Shown here: one piece after another, positions 42,261 to 51,376 of the stretch
Position numbering within the stretch: position 1 is the first letter of the stretch
Layout: each line of letters begins with the position of its first letter
Assembly (NCBI RefSeq): GCF_022376295.1
Contig: NZ_CP060140.1
Coordinates: 4,778,356-4,842,355, forward strand
Direction of reading: 5' to 3'
Source of the DNA: Nodularia sphaerocarpa UHCC 0038
GTDB taxonomy: Bacteria > Cyanobacteriota > Cyanobacteriia > Cyanobacteriales > Nostocaceae
DNA length: 64,000 bases
Made by a program: the position numbers and the translations under genes
Notes under the pieces: model-generated
Database searches by the model: none
What the model saw: the letters and a program-made list of their open reading frames with translations, nothing else
What the model was told of the DNA's origin: nothing

Positions 42261-42390
42261 TTTTTATTCGCCCCAATAATAACATCATCTGTTAGATTAT
42301 GTGATTTTTTTTATTGAGTAGCGTTTTTTTATTCGCCCCAATAATAACATCATCTGTTAGATTATGTGATTTTTTTTATTGAGTAGCGTT
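42261..42390. repeat. Perfect 65-bp tandem duplication
   Basis: Two head-to-tail copies (42261-42325 and 42326-42390) begin TTTTTATTCGCCCCAATAAT and end TTGAGTAGCGTT. Perfect identity points to a very recent duplication, or to an assembly artefact. Confidence 0.9.
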
Positions 42391-42406
42391 TATTGTTTCT
42401 TTTATT

Positions 42407-42534
42407 CTAAGTAGGTAAGCATGAATAAACCAAGTTACGACTCGTAAACAGGACTCAAACCCTGACTAATGAGCAATAACCAATGACAAATCAGGAACCT
42501 AGCTAGTTCACTTTATTTACGCCGACCTACTTAG
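42407..42534. mobile_element. MITE-like element with CTAAGTAGGT ends
   Basis: Perfect 10-bp inverted ends CTAAGTAGGT (42407-42416) and ACCTACTTAG (42525-42534), with some further partial pairing inwards, enclose 128 bp without coding potential. The size and ends fit a non-autonomous transposable element. Confidence 0.5.
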
Positions 42535-42594
42535 GAAGGCTGCATTTACTACTGTGATTGGCTTGTGCTTTTTGTAATCCGCCATTAATTAACC

Positions 42595-42925
42595 CTAAAA
42601 AACGGCAGGAGGAAGTGCAGGCAAATCTTTGAGGTAAATGTAAATGGTTGTTTGGGGAAATAGGGGTAAGCCGCCAAACCAGCCATCAGATTGACCTAAA
42701 AAGTAAACATTTACGATGTTGATAGTGTTTAATTTGACAGGTATAATTGAGATAGTTATTGACAAGCTTAATCATACCCCCTTTGCGGAAAATAATTGTA
42801 TTCATCAGTTTTACTAATCTCTCACCCATTTCAGCAGATGGGGATATTGATCATAAAGATAAGTAAAGCCGTCCCTAGTGGTAATAGACTCCCCTTTGTT
42901 GCCCTTACTTGTGATGGTAATCACG
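42595..42925 (-). pseudogene. Remnants of one or two unidentified genes
   Basis: Two minus-strand stretches read like real protein ends. At 42595-42760 there is a piece ending VYFLGQSDGWFGGLP...YLKDLPALPPAVF and a stop. At about 42820-42925 there is SVITITSKGNKGESI...YLYDQYPHLLKWVRD and a stop. Neither has a convincing start; an upstream stop closes each frame. I do not recognise the family. They look like C-terminal leftovers of decayed genes in a repeat-rich 1.06-kb spacer. Confidence 0.35.
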
Positions 42926-43084
42926 GAATAGTGCGTTAATGCATTTATTTTTTATGAGAAAGCCCTTTGATGGTCAGGGTAAGCTTATCTTATTTTGTAT
43001 AATGTAAACTTGACAAATCAAATAATATAAGCATAAACAACGCACTTAACAACTGAGCAAGGGAAATAAAAAAACTTCCATAGG

Positions 43085-43102
43085 ACTTTTCAAACATCCT
43101 CT
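43085..43102. repeat. Solitary end of the AGAGGATGTTT element
   Basis: ACTTTTCAAACATCCTCT here is identical to the right end of the element at 28770-28977. No partner end is visible nearby. It lies just past the porin stop codon. Confidence 0.6.
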
Positions 43103-43117
43103 TAGTCTCAAGTCCAG

Positions 43118-44665
43118 TTAGAAGGTAAACGTAGTCCGAACCGTACCAACATAAATTTTGTCATTACTGTTATTATGTTCGGGATTTGTAATGACAAATA
43201 ATCCCGGAGTTATTGCCAGATTATCTGTGATGGGAAAGTTGTAAAAGACTTCTAGATGTAAAGATGTATCTTCATCTGCAAAGGTATCACCTAAACTATT
43301 ATAAGTCACTCTAGGTGGTTGTCCCACCACAAATCCGGCAAAGCTACCTTCTTTGCCAATATCGGTGAGAGCTAGCAGTACTGCCCATGTCGAGATTACG
43401 GCATTTGGGTTTGCTGGTAAATTTTCTGCTGTGGTATAAATAAAACCAATTCGACCGCCGAGGCTGATATTTGGGTGAAGTTGCCAAGCAGCTTCCGCAC
43501 CAAAGGAATTAGCAGCGATTGCCTTCGGCACTGCGCTCGGCGCGATCGCATTTGCCTGATTATTAAACGGATTGCCAGTTAATTGACTACCAGTTCCCGT
43601 ATTCAGATTATTGTAAGAGTGGAGATAGGTAAAGCTGATTGCTGTGGTTTTAGTCGGTTCTAGGGTAAGTTGAGCGATCGCCCCATAAGGATTAGCAAAA
43701 ATCCCCCTCTCTGGATTAGCTGCATCGCTGGTGACATATCCCAATGACAAATTCAGATTGTCACTCAAATTATGAGAAATACCAATACCAGCGCCACCAC
43801 CTTGCCGGCGAATGGGATTTTCTCTACCAAATGTAGAAATTGATCCGTCTCCACTACCGCTAAAAAGACGATTGACACTCGGAACAAAGTCACCTAATCC
43901 TCCTCCCAACGCGTACACAGTCATCTGCGTTCCCTTACTTAGGGGAAATTTATACTCTAGCTCATCTAATTCCACCTCATTGTCATCATCACCATCAAAG
44001 CCCAAATTTGCCATTTGAGTTCCAGTAAACTCTGCTAACTCTGGTGTATTGCGCGCTTGTAGGCGGAGTTTCATTTCGTCTTTTCCCGTAAAACTAGTTT
44101 CTAAGGAGAGACGAAGGCGATCGCTAAATACCAAATTCTCATTGATTCGCTTATCGCTACTGTTGGCTTTTTTTCCACCAGCAAATCCACTCACAGCAAA
44201 AATAATCTCTCCTTCCAGTTCAATTTGGGGTGAAAATTGTTGTGCTTGCAATGTAGCAACTTGATTTTCTAATAAATCTACTCGTTTTTCTAGAGTTGCT
44301 AATTCTGCCGAAAAATCCCTTTGTAATCGTTGGAGGGTAGTTAAATCTTCTCGATTAACAATCTCAGAATTAGTATGGTAAATTAGCTGATTTATATATG
44401 TAATACAAGTATTTAACTCAGTTGCAAATTGGTGGCGATTTAAAGTTTGATTTTTATTTACACTAAAATTATTAATGCAGTTATATTGTTCTATTAATGA
44501 TTTTAGTGTTTTAAATTCCCAACTATCAATGCTAATTTGTGATAATTGAGATACAGATGTTATCTGATTATCTGATGGTGCGGGTGTGGCATTAGCTTTA
44601 GTTATACTGTGCAAAGCTAATGAACTAATTAAACCGATTTTTAATAAATAATTTAAAGCTCTCAA
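43118..44665 (-). CDS. Cyanobacterial OprB/SLH-type outer-membrane porin
   Basis: The 515-residue protein has a signal peptide (about 1-27, ending KANATPAPS). An SLH-like segment follows (35-95; SVSQLSQIS, LKSLIEQYNCINN, LNRHQFATELN), then a coiled coil (110-140) and a beta-barrel of the OprB family (150-515, ending in VGTVRTTFTF with the terminal Phe needed for outer-membrane insertion). The start is TTG at 44665: AGGAG lies 8 bases upstream, while the nearby ATG is out of frame. Such porins are abundant cyanobacterial channels, often annotated as iron-uptake or carbohydrate porins. It is probably a single-gene unit. Confidence 0.9.
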   Translation of the reverse strand: MRALNYLLKIGLISSLALHSITKANATPAPSDNQITSVSQLSQISIDSWEFKTLKSLIEQYNCINNFSVNKNQTLNRHQFATELNTCITYINQLIYHTNSEIVNREDLTTLQRLQRDFSAELATLEKRVDLLENQVATLQAQQFSPQIELEGEIIFAVSGFAGGKKANSSDKRINENLVFSDRLRLSLETSFTGKDEMKLRLQARNTPELAEFTGTQMANLGFDGDDDNEVELDELEYKFPLSKGTQMTVYALGGGLGDFVPSVNRLFSGSGDGSISTFGRENPIRRQGGGAGIGISHNLSDNLNLSLGYVTSDAANPERGIFANPYGAIAQLTLEPTKTTAISFTYLHSYNNLNTGTGSQLTGNPFNNQANAIAPSAVPKAIAANSFGAEAAWQLHPNISLGGRIGFIYTTAENLPANPNAVISTWAVLLALTDIGKEGSFAGFVVGQPPRVTYNSLGDTFADEDTSLHLEVFYNFPITDNLAITPGLFVITNPEHNNSNDKIYVGTVRTTFTF

Positions 44666-44732
44666 TAGACATCTCCTGAAAGTAAGAAAAGAAAATGATT
44701 ACTGTTGCTGAGGAAATAATATGGATTTTTTG

Positions 44733-44760
44733 CACGCAGAGGCGCAGAGTCGCAGAGAGT
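44733..44760. repeat. GCAGAGGC tandem repeat
   Basis: GCACGCAGAGGCGCAGAGTC, then GCAGAGAGT, between the kinase-like gene and the porin gene. It is the same family as at 12363 and 17255. Confidence 0.7.
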
Positions 44761-44766
44761 GGGAGT

Positions 44767-45717
44767 TTAAATAATATGCAGGCGCTGTTCGCATAGGTTT
44801 ATTAATGCTGCGGTAAAAGGACGACGTTCTGGAAATTGAGTGCTGATTTGAATATGTCTTACTAAGGTAAGGGTGGTGTAAGTTTCAATAGCAATAGGGG
44901 ATTTATCGTTTGTCAGTTGCAGAAATGTTTCAGTTAGAGTTTTTTCGCATTCGCGCAATGCTTCTGAATTACCAAAGGTGCGAATACTGTATTCTTTTAT
45001 ATGACCGATGTAGTTACCAATATCCAGCGCTGGATTACCTTCACAATATAAATCTAGGTCGATGAGATATAAACGAGAATTATTGATAATCACTTGATCA
45101 GGATAGAAATCACGATGGATACCACAGGATTTTGTTTCTGGTGTATTTTGTCCTAAATGATCACATTTTTCTAAGATTTTTTCTACACGTGCTTGCCATT
45201 CGGGATATTGTTGTATGACTAATGAAATGCGTTCATGTAAAATTCGCAGTTCGTCTGACATAGTATAGGAACGGCGCGGAGGAATATTAGTTTGATGAAG
45301 TTTATGAGCAACTTCAGCAATTCTTTTGGCTATTAAAAGATTGCTATTTTGTGTGAGGAATTGAGTAGCAATATCACCTTCAACTTTACGCTGTAACCAC
45401 ATCTGCCATTGTGGAATTATCCCTACAGGTTCAGGGACAGAAATCCCATCAACACTATCATCAGCAAATCCCGATTCCCACAAAGATTTCTGTAACTCAT
45501 AACTATGATAATCTGTTCCCTTAGCTCTAATTTTACCAATCAGCGTAATTATTTTTCCCGAATCATTAATAAATTCATATTCAATCAAACAACGCCGCCC
45601 AGGCTTATGACGAATAACGTCAATTTTTTGCAATTGCATATTTTCCGCAATCGCCAAACACCGACCAAAACATTCTTCCACCTGCACCGGATCAATTGCA
45701 GCCGACAAAAAAGGCAT
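44767..45717 (-). CDS. APH-like phosphotransferase
   Basis: The frame runs upstream to 45858, but its first 47 codons are read through a CGTTCCTTTGCG repeat and overlap the ABC gene end. I chose the ATG at 45717 (MPFLSAAIDPVQVEECF, 316 residues). The protein kinase-like fold is shown by GIHRDFYPDQ (His201, Asp203) and LIDLDLY (Asp220), the catalytic and metal motifs of aminoglycoside/choline/maltose-kinase-type enzymes, followed by NPALDIGNYIGH. The substrate is unknown. It is the last gene of a glycosyltransferase-ABC exporter run, so a sugar or glycolipid intermediate is likely. Confidence 0.8.
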   Translation of the reverse strand: MPFLSAAIDPVQVEECFGRCLAIAENMQLQKIDVIRHKPGRRCLIEYEFINDSGKIITLIGKIRAKGTDYHSYELQKSLWESGFADDSVDGISVPEPVGIIPQWQMWLQRKVEGDIATQFLTQNSNLLIAKRIAEVAHKLHQTNIPPRRSYTMSDELRILHERISLVIQQYPEWQARVEKILEKCDHLGQNTPETKSCGIHRDFYPDQVIINNSRLYLIDLDLYCEGNPALDIGNYIGHIKEYSIRTFGNSEALRECEKTLTETFLQLTNDKSPIAIETYTTLTLVRHIQISTQFPERRPFTAALINLCEQRLHII

Positions 45718-45766
45718 CTTACCATCAACTAAATTCACTAACACTTTGCGTTCCTTTGCGCTAACC

Positions 45767-47596
45767 TCAGCGTTCCTTTGCGTTAAAAAACTTCTTCCTC
45801 TCTCCACCCTCAATTCCCATAGCACTCTGCACCTGATACAAAGCCGCATAACGCCCATTCTGTGCCATCAAGTCCCAATGAGAACCTTGTTCCACCACCC
45901 GCCCATTTTCCAGATAAAGAATCATATCTGCGCGAGTTGCAAAATAAAGGTCATGAGTAATTAAAAAAGTCGTGCGATTTGATGACAACCTTTGCAACGC
46001 ATCAATCACAGCCTTTTCATTTTCCTTATCTAACCCCGTAGTAGGCTCATCTAAAATCAAGATAGGAGCTTGACGAATCGCCGCACGAGCGATCGCAATT
46101 CGTTGGCGTTGTCCACCCGAAAGGGTTGCGCCTCTTTCCCCTACCAGCGTGTCGTATCCTTGCGGTAAACCTGCGATAAAATCATGAACATTAGCTAAAC
46201 GCGCCGCGTCTTCAATTTCCGCATCAGACACCCCAGCAATCCCGTAGGCGATATTTTCTCGAATAGAAGCGGCAAATAACAAACTATCTTGCAAAACTAC
46301 ACTAATTTGCGGACGTAATGATTCTAATGTGTACTCTCTGATATCCCGCCCATCAATCATTACCTGTCCTGATGTTGGGTCATAAAGGCGTAATAATAGA
46401 CTAACTAATGTAGATTTACCACCACCGGAAGTCCCAACTATCGCTACTTGCTGTCCTGGTGGAATTGTTAAGTTAATATCTTGCAGTAAAACTTGTCCTG
46501 AATCATAAGCAAAGTCAACGTGATCAAAACGCACCGCACCTCGAAAAATTGGGGCGGGAATTGCATCCGGTGCATCACGGACATCAGGCTGTTCTTGTAA
46601 TACATCTAAAATTCGCTCACCAGAAGCAGCAGCTTTAGCGAGTCTGGCTGTGTATTTAGCGAAGTTCTGCACTGGCTTAAAGGCATTCTTCAGGTAGGTG
46701 AGGAATACCAGCACATCCCCAGGTGTTAAAGCATCCCGCAGCGCCAGCCAGGAGCCGTACCATAAAACAATTGCGGTTCCCAGGGCAATCACCGCATCAA
46801 CGGTACGTTCTAAGTGCGCCGCCAGCCGTTGGGTTTTGACGCTTTCTTTGAGACTGCGCTGATTTTGTTGAGCAAACACTCGCGCAAAGGCATCTTGTAA
46901 CGAAAGGGCTTTCACCAGTTTAATCGCAGCAATAGACTCAGCAGCTGTCGCCGCTACCGCCCCTTCTTGTTTGCGTTGCTTTAATGACGACTCTCGAATT
47001 TGCTGGCTGAGTCGATGCGTCACTAACCAAAATAAGGGTAGTGTGAATAGTGCCAATAGGGTAAGGCTGGGATTCATCCAAAACATTACCCCAATCATGC
47101 CAAATAGGGTGAGAATGCTGACTACTAGCGGTAATGCTGCGGTGATCATAATTTCTTGCAGACGGCTAGCATCGCTACTGACACGCACAATTAAATCACC
47201 GCTACGAGCCTTGGTGTGATAACCCAAAGATAAATCTTGGAGATGACGATACAAATGATTACGCACTTCACCCATGACTCGGCTACCCACTGTTGCTAGT
47301 CCGACAGTACTCCAATAAGCGGCAAAGGCGCGTAATCCGGTAAGGATGAGAACGGCAACTGCTGAAAATGTCAGTAAAGTTACTGGCTCTAGTTGAGAAA
47401 TTATGGGAATATTAGTGGGTGGATTGTCCCGAATGAGAACATAATCAAAGACAAACTTGAGCGGCCAGGGTTCCAGCACCCGGAGGGCGACATCTGCAAT
47501 TAGAGCGATCGCAGAAATTGAAATTAGTCCAGATTGGGGGCGAATGTAAGGCCAAAAATAAGCTAGAACTGACCATAAACCAGAAGGTTTTGACAT
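45767..47596 (-). CDS. ABC-type half exporter (MsbA/lipid-linked type)
   Basis: The 609-residue protein has an N-terminal six-helix exporter domain (about 20-315) fused to a nucleotide-binding domain. Walker A is VGTSGGGKST (387-396), the Q-loop lies in VVLQDSLLF, the signature is LSGGQRQR (492-499), Walker B is ILILDEP (512-518) and the H-loop is LITHD. It works as a homodimer exporting lipids, glycolipids or peptides. The ATG directly follows the TAA of the glycosyltransferase gene upstream, with no spacer. Context points to export of a glycoconjugate; export of the peptide made by the distant cluster cannot be excluded. Confidence 0.92.
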   Translation of the reverse strand: MSKPSGLWSVLAYFWPYIRPQSGLISISAIALIADVALRVLEPWPLKFVFDYVLIRDNPPTNIPIISQLEPVTLLTFSAVAVLILTGLRAFAAYWSTVGLATVGSRVMGEVRNHLYRHLQDLSLGYHTKARSGDLIVRVSSDASRLQEIMITAALPLVVSILTLFGMIGVMFWMNPSLTLLALFTLPLFWLVTHRLSQQIRESSLKQRKQEGAVAATAAESIAAIKLVKALSLQDAFARVFAQQNQRSLKESVKTQRLAAHLERTVDAVIALGTAIVLWYGSWLALRDALTPGDVLVFLTYLKNAFKPVQNFAKYTARLAKAAASGERILDVLQEQPDVRDAPDAIPAPIFRGAVRFDHVDFAYDSGQVLLQDINLTIPPGQQVAIVGTSGGGKSTLVSLLLRLYDPTSGQVMIDGRDIREYTLESLRPQISVVLQDSLLFAASIRENIAYGIAGVSDAEIEDAARLANVHDFIAGLPQGYDTLVGERGATLSGGQRQRIAIARAAIRQAPILILDEPTTGLDKENEKAVIDALQRLSSNRTTFLITHDLYFATRADMILYLENGRVVEQGSHWDLMAQNGRYAALYQVQSAMGIEGGERKKFFNAKER

Positions 47597-48754
47597 TTAT
47601 TGTCTTACCTCCACAGAGAGTCCAGCTATATGGAGAATTTGTTGAGCGATCGCATCCCAAGTATGATGTGCTATGACAGTTTTGCGGGCAGCTTGTCCTA
47701 AACTATGACGCAGAGTAGGCGATCGCCATAATATTTCTAAAGCATTTGTCAAGGCGATCGCATCACCTGGAGGACAGAGAATACCATTCACCCCTGGATC
47801 AATTAAATCAACCAATTGCCCAATCCGGCTCACAACCACAGGTAAACCAGCCGCCATATATTCATACACTTTTAACGGTGAGAAATAAAAATCAGACTGC
47901 GCCGCATAGGGTGCAACAGCAACATCCATTTTTGCCAACAATTGAGGAATTTGCTCAGGACTCACCGCCCCTGTAAATTGGGTATGAGTGTCTAATCCTT
48001 TTGCAGCTAATTCCGCTGACAGATTTTCTCTTTCCGGTCCATCACCCACAATCAAAAGTTTGGCATTGGGAACACGTTGAGACAAAAGAGCAAAAGCCTC
48101 CGTGAGAATTGGTAATCCGTGCCAAGGTTTCAAAGTACCGACAAATCCCACAGTAAAAGTTTCTGATTTCGTCGAAGGGCAAAGAGCAGAAAAACGCTGA
48201 GGATTTACCCCATTAGGAATCACATAAACCTTAGACTCATCCACATAATCCATGAGATAAGTTTTCACCTCCTGCGAAACAGCAATCAGCGCCGTAGCAG
48301 CATTAAAAACCCGATGGGCAACCGCTTCAGCACCTTGCTGATCAATCAAACCGCGATGCTGTGCCTGTTCAGTAATCAGAGGTGAATTTACCTCTAACAA
48401 CCCCGGAATCCCCCTAGATTGAGCAAATTCCATTGCGCCATAACTCCAGAGAGAATAACGCTCATAAATCAAATCAAAACAGCCAACCTTCTCCAAAGCC
48501 AAACCCAAATCAGGATTCATCGCCAAAGCCACCTGCTCCCTGACAGCCCTTTCTTGTTTCGGAATAGCCCGAAGCTGATGAACCCCAACATTAATTAAAT
48601 CTGCCGGTAACTCACCCCCAAACCGAGTAGCAAACAAATCCACTTGTCCACCTTGCCCAAGTAATGCTCGTATCACCTCCTGAACATGAATAGAGCATCC
48701 CTTTTGCCCAAAAACAGGAATTCCCGCATCAGCACAAACATAAGCAACTCGCAC
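47597..48754 (-). CDS. GT4-family glycosyltransferase
   Basis: The 385-residue GT-B enzyme starts at GTG (48754), with AGGAGG 8 bases upstream. The N-terminal domain has GQKGCSIHVQEVIRAL; the C-terminal donor domain has VGFVGTLKPWHGLP, LLIVGDGPERENL and SPLKVYEYMAAGLPVV (the EX7E-type motif), then NGILCPPGD. It transfers a sugar from a nucleotide donor. It is preceded 3 bases after the stop of another GT4 gene and abuts the ABC exporter gene, forming one operon. Confidence 0.92.
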   Translation of the reverse strand: MRVAYVCADAGIPVFGQKGCSIHVQEVIRALLGQGGQVDLFATRFGGELPADLINVGVHQLRAIPKQERAVREQVALAMNPDLGLALEKVGCFDLIYERYSLWSYGAMEFAQSRGIPGLLEVNSPLITEQAQHRGLIDQQGAEAVAHRVFNAATALIAVSQEVKTYLMDYVDESKVYVIPNGVNPQRFSALCPSTKSETFTVGFVGTLKPWHGLPILTEAFALLSQRVPNAKLLIVGDGPERENLSAELAAKGLDTHTQFTGAVSPEQIPQLLAKMDVAVAPYAAQSDFYFSPLKVYEYMAAGLPVVVSRIGQLVDLIDPGVNGILCPPGDAIALTNALEILWRSPTLRHSLGQAARKTVIAHHTWDAIAQQILHIAGLSVEVRQ

Positions 48755-48757
48755 CTC

Positions 48758-50008
48758 TCAAACCTCCTCTGCGCCTCTGCGCCTCTGCGTGAGAAATAAA
48801 TCCCGTAAGACAGCCGCATTACGAGAAATATCAAACTCAGCTTCAATTAACTCCCTAGCCCGAATTGACAACTCAACCCGCAAAGCCGAATTAATCAGGA
48901 ATTTTTCAAGTGCATTAGCTAATTCCACAGCATCATGTTGTGGCACAATTAACCCAGTCTCCCAATTTCTCACCAATTCCGGAATCCCCGTCACATCGGT
49001 ACTCACACAGGGCGTACCCAAAGCCATTGCTTCCAGTAAAACAGTAGGTAAACCATCCCGATTACCATCTTTACCAATCACATAAGGCGCGGCAAACACA
49101 GCCGCTTGCTGCATCAATTGAAACACCTCATTTTGAGGACGCGGCCCCACAATTTCCACAAGAGATTGCAATCCTAAACCTTGAATTTGCTGCTTAAGTG
49201 CAGCTTCTGATGTTCCTGTACCGACAATTTGACATTGAAACGCCAACTTTCTCAGCTTCAAAATGGCACAAGCATCAATCAAAATCGATAATCCTTTCTT
49301 CTCAATTAACCGACCGACTGAGATAATTAACGGAGGACGATTAGCCGGAGAAGAATATTGTAATTGTCGCAAATCCAAGCCATTGTAAATCCGCTTAACT
49401 TGCTTTGCCGCTACACCATAGTTCTTTTGTAAATATTTGAGATTATAGTCACTGACAGTCACAACAGTCGCCGCATCCTCTAGCTTGCGTTCCATATCGG
49501 CAAATTCCACACTTTCATGAAAAATATCTTTAGCATGAGCAGTGAAAGTGTAGGGAATACCTGTAAAGTGAGATGCTAGGCGAGCTACACTGGTGGCGAC
49601 AGTGCCAAAGTGAGCGTGTAAATGAGTTATGTTGTTGAGTTGCGCCTCTCGTGCTAACCATGCAGCTTGGTAGACAGTGCCGGCTGGTTCACCTTCAGCC
49701 ATTGATAATTTTGACCAAAAATCCGGGATAACTTGACTAGCTTCTTGTAATTCTGCCCAAAAATAGCTCGCGGCTGTAGGAGCGAGACTATTGAGTGATG
49801 CGCTCACCCGTCCTTGAATTGGCTTGCGAATGTAGGTTACAGGCGCGCGTACCTGAGAAATAATATTTTGAAAATGAGTATCACACGGTGGTCTGAGGGC
49901 AAAAATTTCAATGTCTAAGCCAGCTGCTTCATGAGCTAAAATTTCATTAACAACAAATGTTTCAGAATATCGAGGATAACGTTTAAGAATGTAACCAACA
50001 CGGATCAT
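48758..50008 (-). CDS. GT4-family glycosyltransferase (colanic-acid WcaL-like)
   Basis: The protein begins MIRVGYILKRYPRYSETFVVNEIL, characteristic of WcaL/AmsK-type exopolysaccharide glycosyltransferases. Later come HLHAHFGTVATSVARL, FTFTAHAKDIF-like (YTFTAHAKDIF), ISVGRLIEKKGL and GLPTVLLEAMALGTPCVSTD. About 416 residues. Two in-frame ATGs (50014 and 50008) exist at the edge of a CATTAGT repeat; I prefer 50008. The C-terminus is read through a GCAGAGGC-type repeat at 48767-48793 (FLTQRRRGAEEV), so the native end may once have been slightly shorter. Confidence 0.9.
   Translation of the reverse strand: MIRVGYILKRYPRYSETFVVNEILAHEAAGLDIEIFALRPPCDTHFQNIISQVRAPVTYIRKPIQGRVSASLNSLAPTAASYFWAELQEASQVIPDFWSKLSMAEGEPAGTVYQAAWLAREAQLNNITHLHAHFGTVATSVARLASHFTGIPYTFTAHAKDIFHESVEFADMERKLEDAATVVTVSDYNLKYLQKNYGVAAKQVKRIYNGLDLRQLQYSSPANRPPLIISVGRLIEKKGLSILIDACAILKLRKLAFQCQIVGTGTSEAALKQQIQGLGLQSLVEIVGPRPQNEVFQLMQQAAVFAAPYVIGKDGNRDGLPTVLLEAMALGTPCVSTDVTGIPELVRNWETGLIVPQHDAVELANALEKFLINSALRVELSIRARELIEAEFDISRNAAVLRDLFLTQRRRGAEEV
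48767..48793. repeat. GCAGAGGC repeat, inverted, inside the 3' end of a gene
   Basis: TCCTCTGCGCCTCTGCGCCT and CTGCGTGAG form the reverse complement of the tract at 12363. It supplies the last residues TQRRRGAEEV of the glycosyltransferase and the ribosome-binding site of the next gene. Confidence 0.75.
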
Positions 50009-50050
50009 AGTCATTAGTCATTAGTCATTAGTCATTGGTCATTAGTCATG
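50009..50050. repeat. CATTAGT heptamer repeat
   Basis: Six near-perfect copies of a seven-base unit (CATTAGT, one CATTGGT) lie directly upstream of the glycosyltransferase start. It is a classical Nostoc short tandemly repeated repetitive sequence. Confidence 0.85.
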
Positions 50051-50089
50051 GGGAAATCACAATTGTTCTCCCCTGCTCCCAATTATCTT

Positions 50090-51376
50090 TTAAGAAGCTT
50101 GTTGTGATGAATGATCAGCAGACATGAGGATTTCATCGACGAATTGGACAATACTGCTGAGTCCATTGAGATCAACACAATTACGAACTTGTGGTGGCTC
50201 GCCTTTTTGCATTAACCAGTTTGTTAATGCGTGGGATGTTAAGTTACGCGGGTGCAACATATCAATTAAACCAAGTGCGTGTAACCGTTCGGCACGAATT
50301 AATTGCTCTCGCCGGGGTTTAGTTCGCGGTATGATCAGCGATCGCTTTTGAAATGACAACAATTCACAAGTTGTATTGTAACCGCCCATAGAAATCACCC
50401 GTTCGGCGCGATTGAGTAACAGCGTCGGCTCGGCTAAATATTCCAACACCCGCAAATTATCCCGTTTAGCAGCATAGTTCTGAAGTTGTTGTCTGATTTT
50501 TCGCGGCATAAACGGCCCTGTCAAAATGATCCCGTTCATCTCTGGTGGTAGTTCAGCATGAGCAAATGCTTCTGCTAACAGCGCTCCGTCTTGTCCACCA
50601 CCTACCAAGCACAATGCTAATCTTTGAGATGGCAGATTCAGCGATTTAAATGCCTGCACGCTTTCGATATCCATGAATTTGAGGCGGCTACGCTGGTCAA
50701 GGTAGCCCGTGTAGCGGATTTTTGACAAAGTTTTCCCATGAAAGTGATACTCTGCTGCTAGGTCATAGATGGCTGGATCACCATATACCCAAACTGCATC
50801 ATAGTAGGTTTGAATCGCCTCCTCGTTAGCTCCTCGCTTCCAATCTCGACGCACAGAAGCGGGTTCATCTAAAATATCTCGTAAACCTAAAATGCAGTGT
50901 GTTTTTCCTTGGGTACGCAAGTAATCCAGGGTGGGATCTAACTCTCTGACTGCTCCTCTTGGGACATTATCTACAATAAAAATATCGGGTTTAAAGGTTT
51001 TAATTGTGGTTAAAATAACTTGCGATCGCAGTGCAATAATTTCCTGTAATGACAGATCCAATCTTCTTGCTTGATACTGCCCATGAATGTTTTTATGCAA
51101 AGCAGGTAAAATCAAACAATCTACACCTGGAGGTGTTGGGACATTGCTCGCATCTGGAATGCCACTAATCATTAAAACATCAATTTCTAGGGGTGAACAT
51201 CCTAAAGTTTGAGCAATCAACAAATTACGGCGTTTGTGTCCTAGCCCCATTGTGTCATGGGAATATAAAACAACGCGCGACTTACGAGGATGACTCGATA
51301 AATTATTCACCTCTGAAGCAGCGACGTTAGCCGATGTTCGTGTGATCTCTCCAGAATGGGGGAAAAAGTTGTTCAT
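50090..51376 (-). CDS. MurG-like (GT28-type) glycosyltransferase
   Basis: The ATG at 51376 (MNNFFPHSGEI, 428 residues) is chosen because AGGAG lies 6 bases upstream; an earlier in-frame TTG would overlap that site. The N-terminal domain has VVLYSHDTMGLGHKRRNLL, a Gly-rich acceptor loop. The C-terminal domain has LCLVGGGQDG, ILTGPFMP, and SMGGYNTTCELLSF, the counterpart of the MurG GGxNTxxE donor site. A large disordered N-terminal stretch (1-30) precedes it. It heads the four-gene glycoconjugate operon with two GT4 genes and the ABC exporter. The sugar is unknown. Confidence 0.85.
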   Translation of the reverse strand: MNNFFPHSGEITRTSANVAASEVNNLSSHPRKSRVVLYSHDTMGLGHKRRNLLIAQTLGCSPLEIDVLMISGIPDASNVPTPPGVDCLILPALHKNIHGQYQARRLDLSLQEIIALRSQVILTTIKTFKPDIFIVDNVPRGAVRELDPTLDYLRTQGKTHCILGLRDILDEPASVRRDWKRGANEEAIQTYYDAVWVYGDPAIYDLAAEYHFHGKTLSKIRYTGYLDQRSRLKFMDIESVQAFKSLNLPSQRLALCLVGGGQDGALLAEAFAHAELPPEMNGIILTGPFMPRKIRQQLQNYAAKRDNLRVLEYLAEPTLLLNRAERVISMGGYNTTCELLSFQKRSLIIPRTKPRREQLIRAERLHALGLIDMLHPRNLTSHALTNWLMQKGEPPQVRNCVDLNGLSSIVQFVDEILMSADHSSQQAS

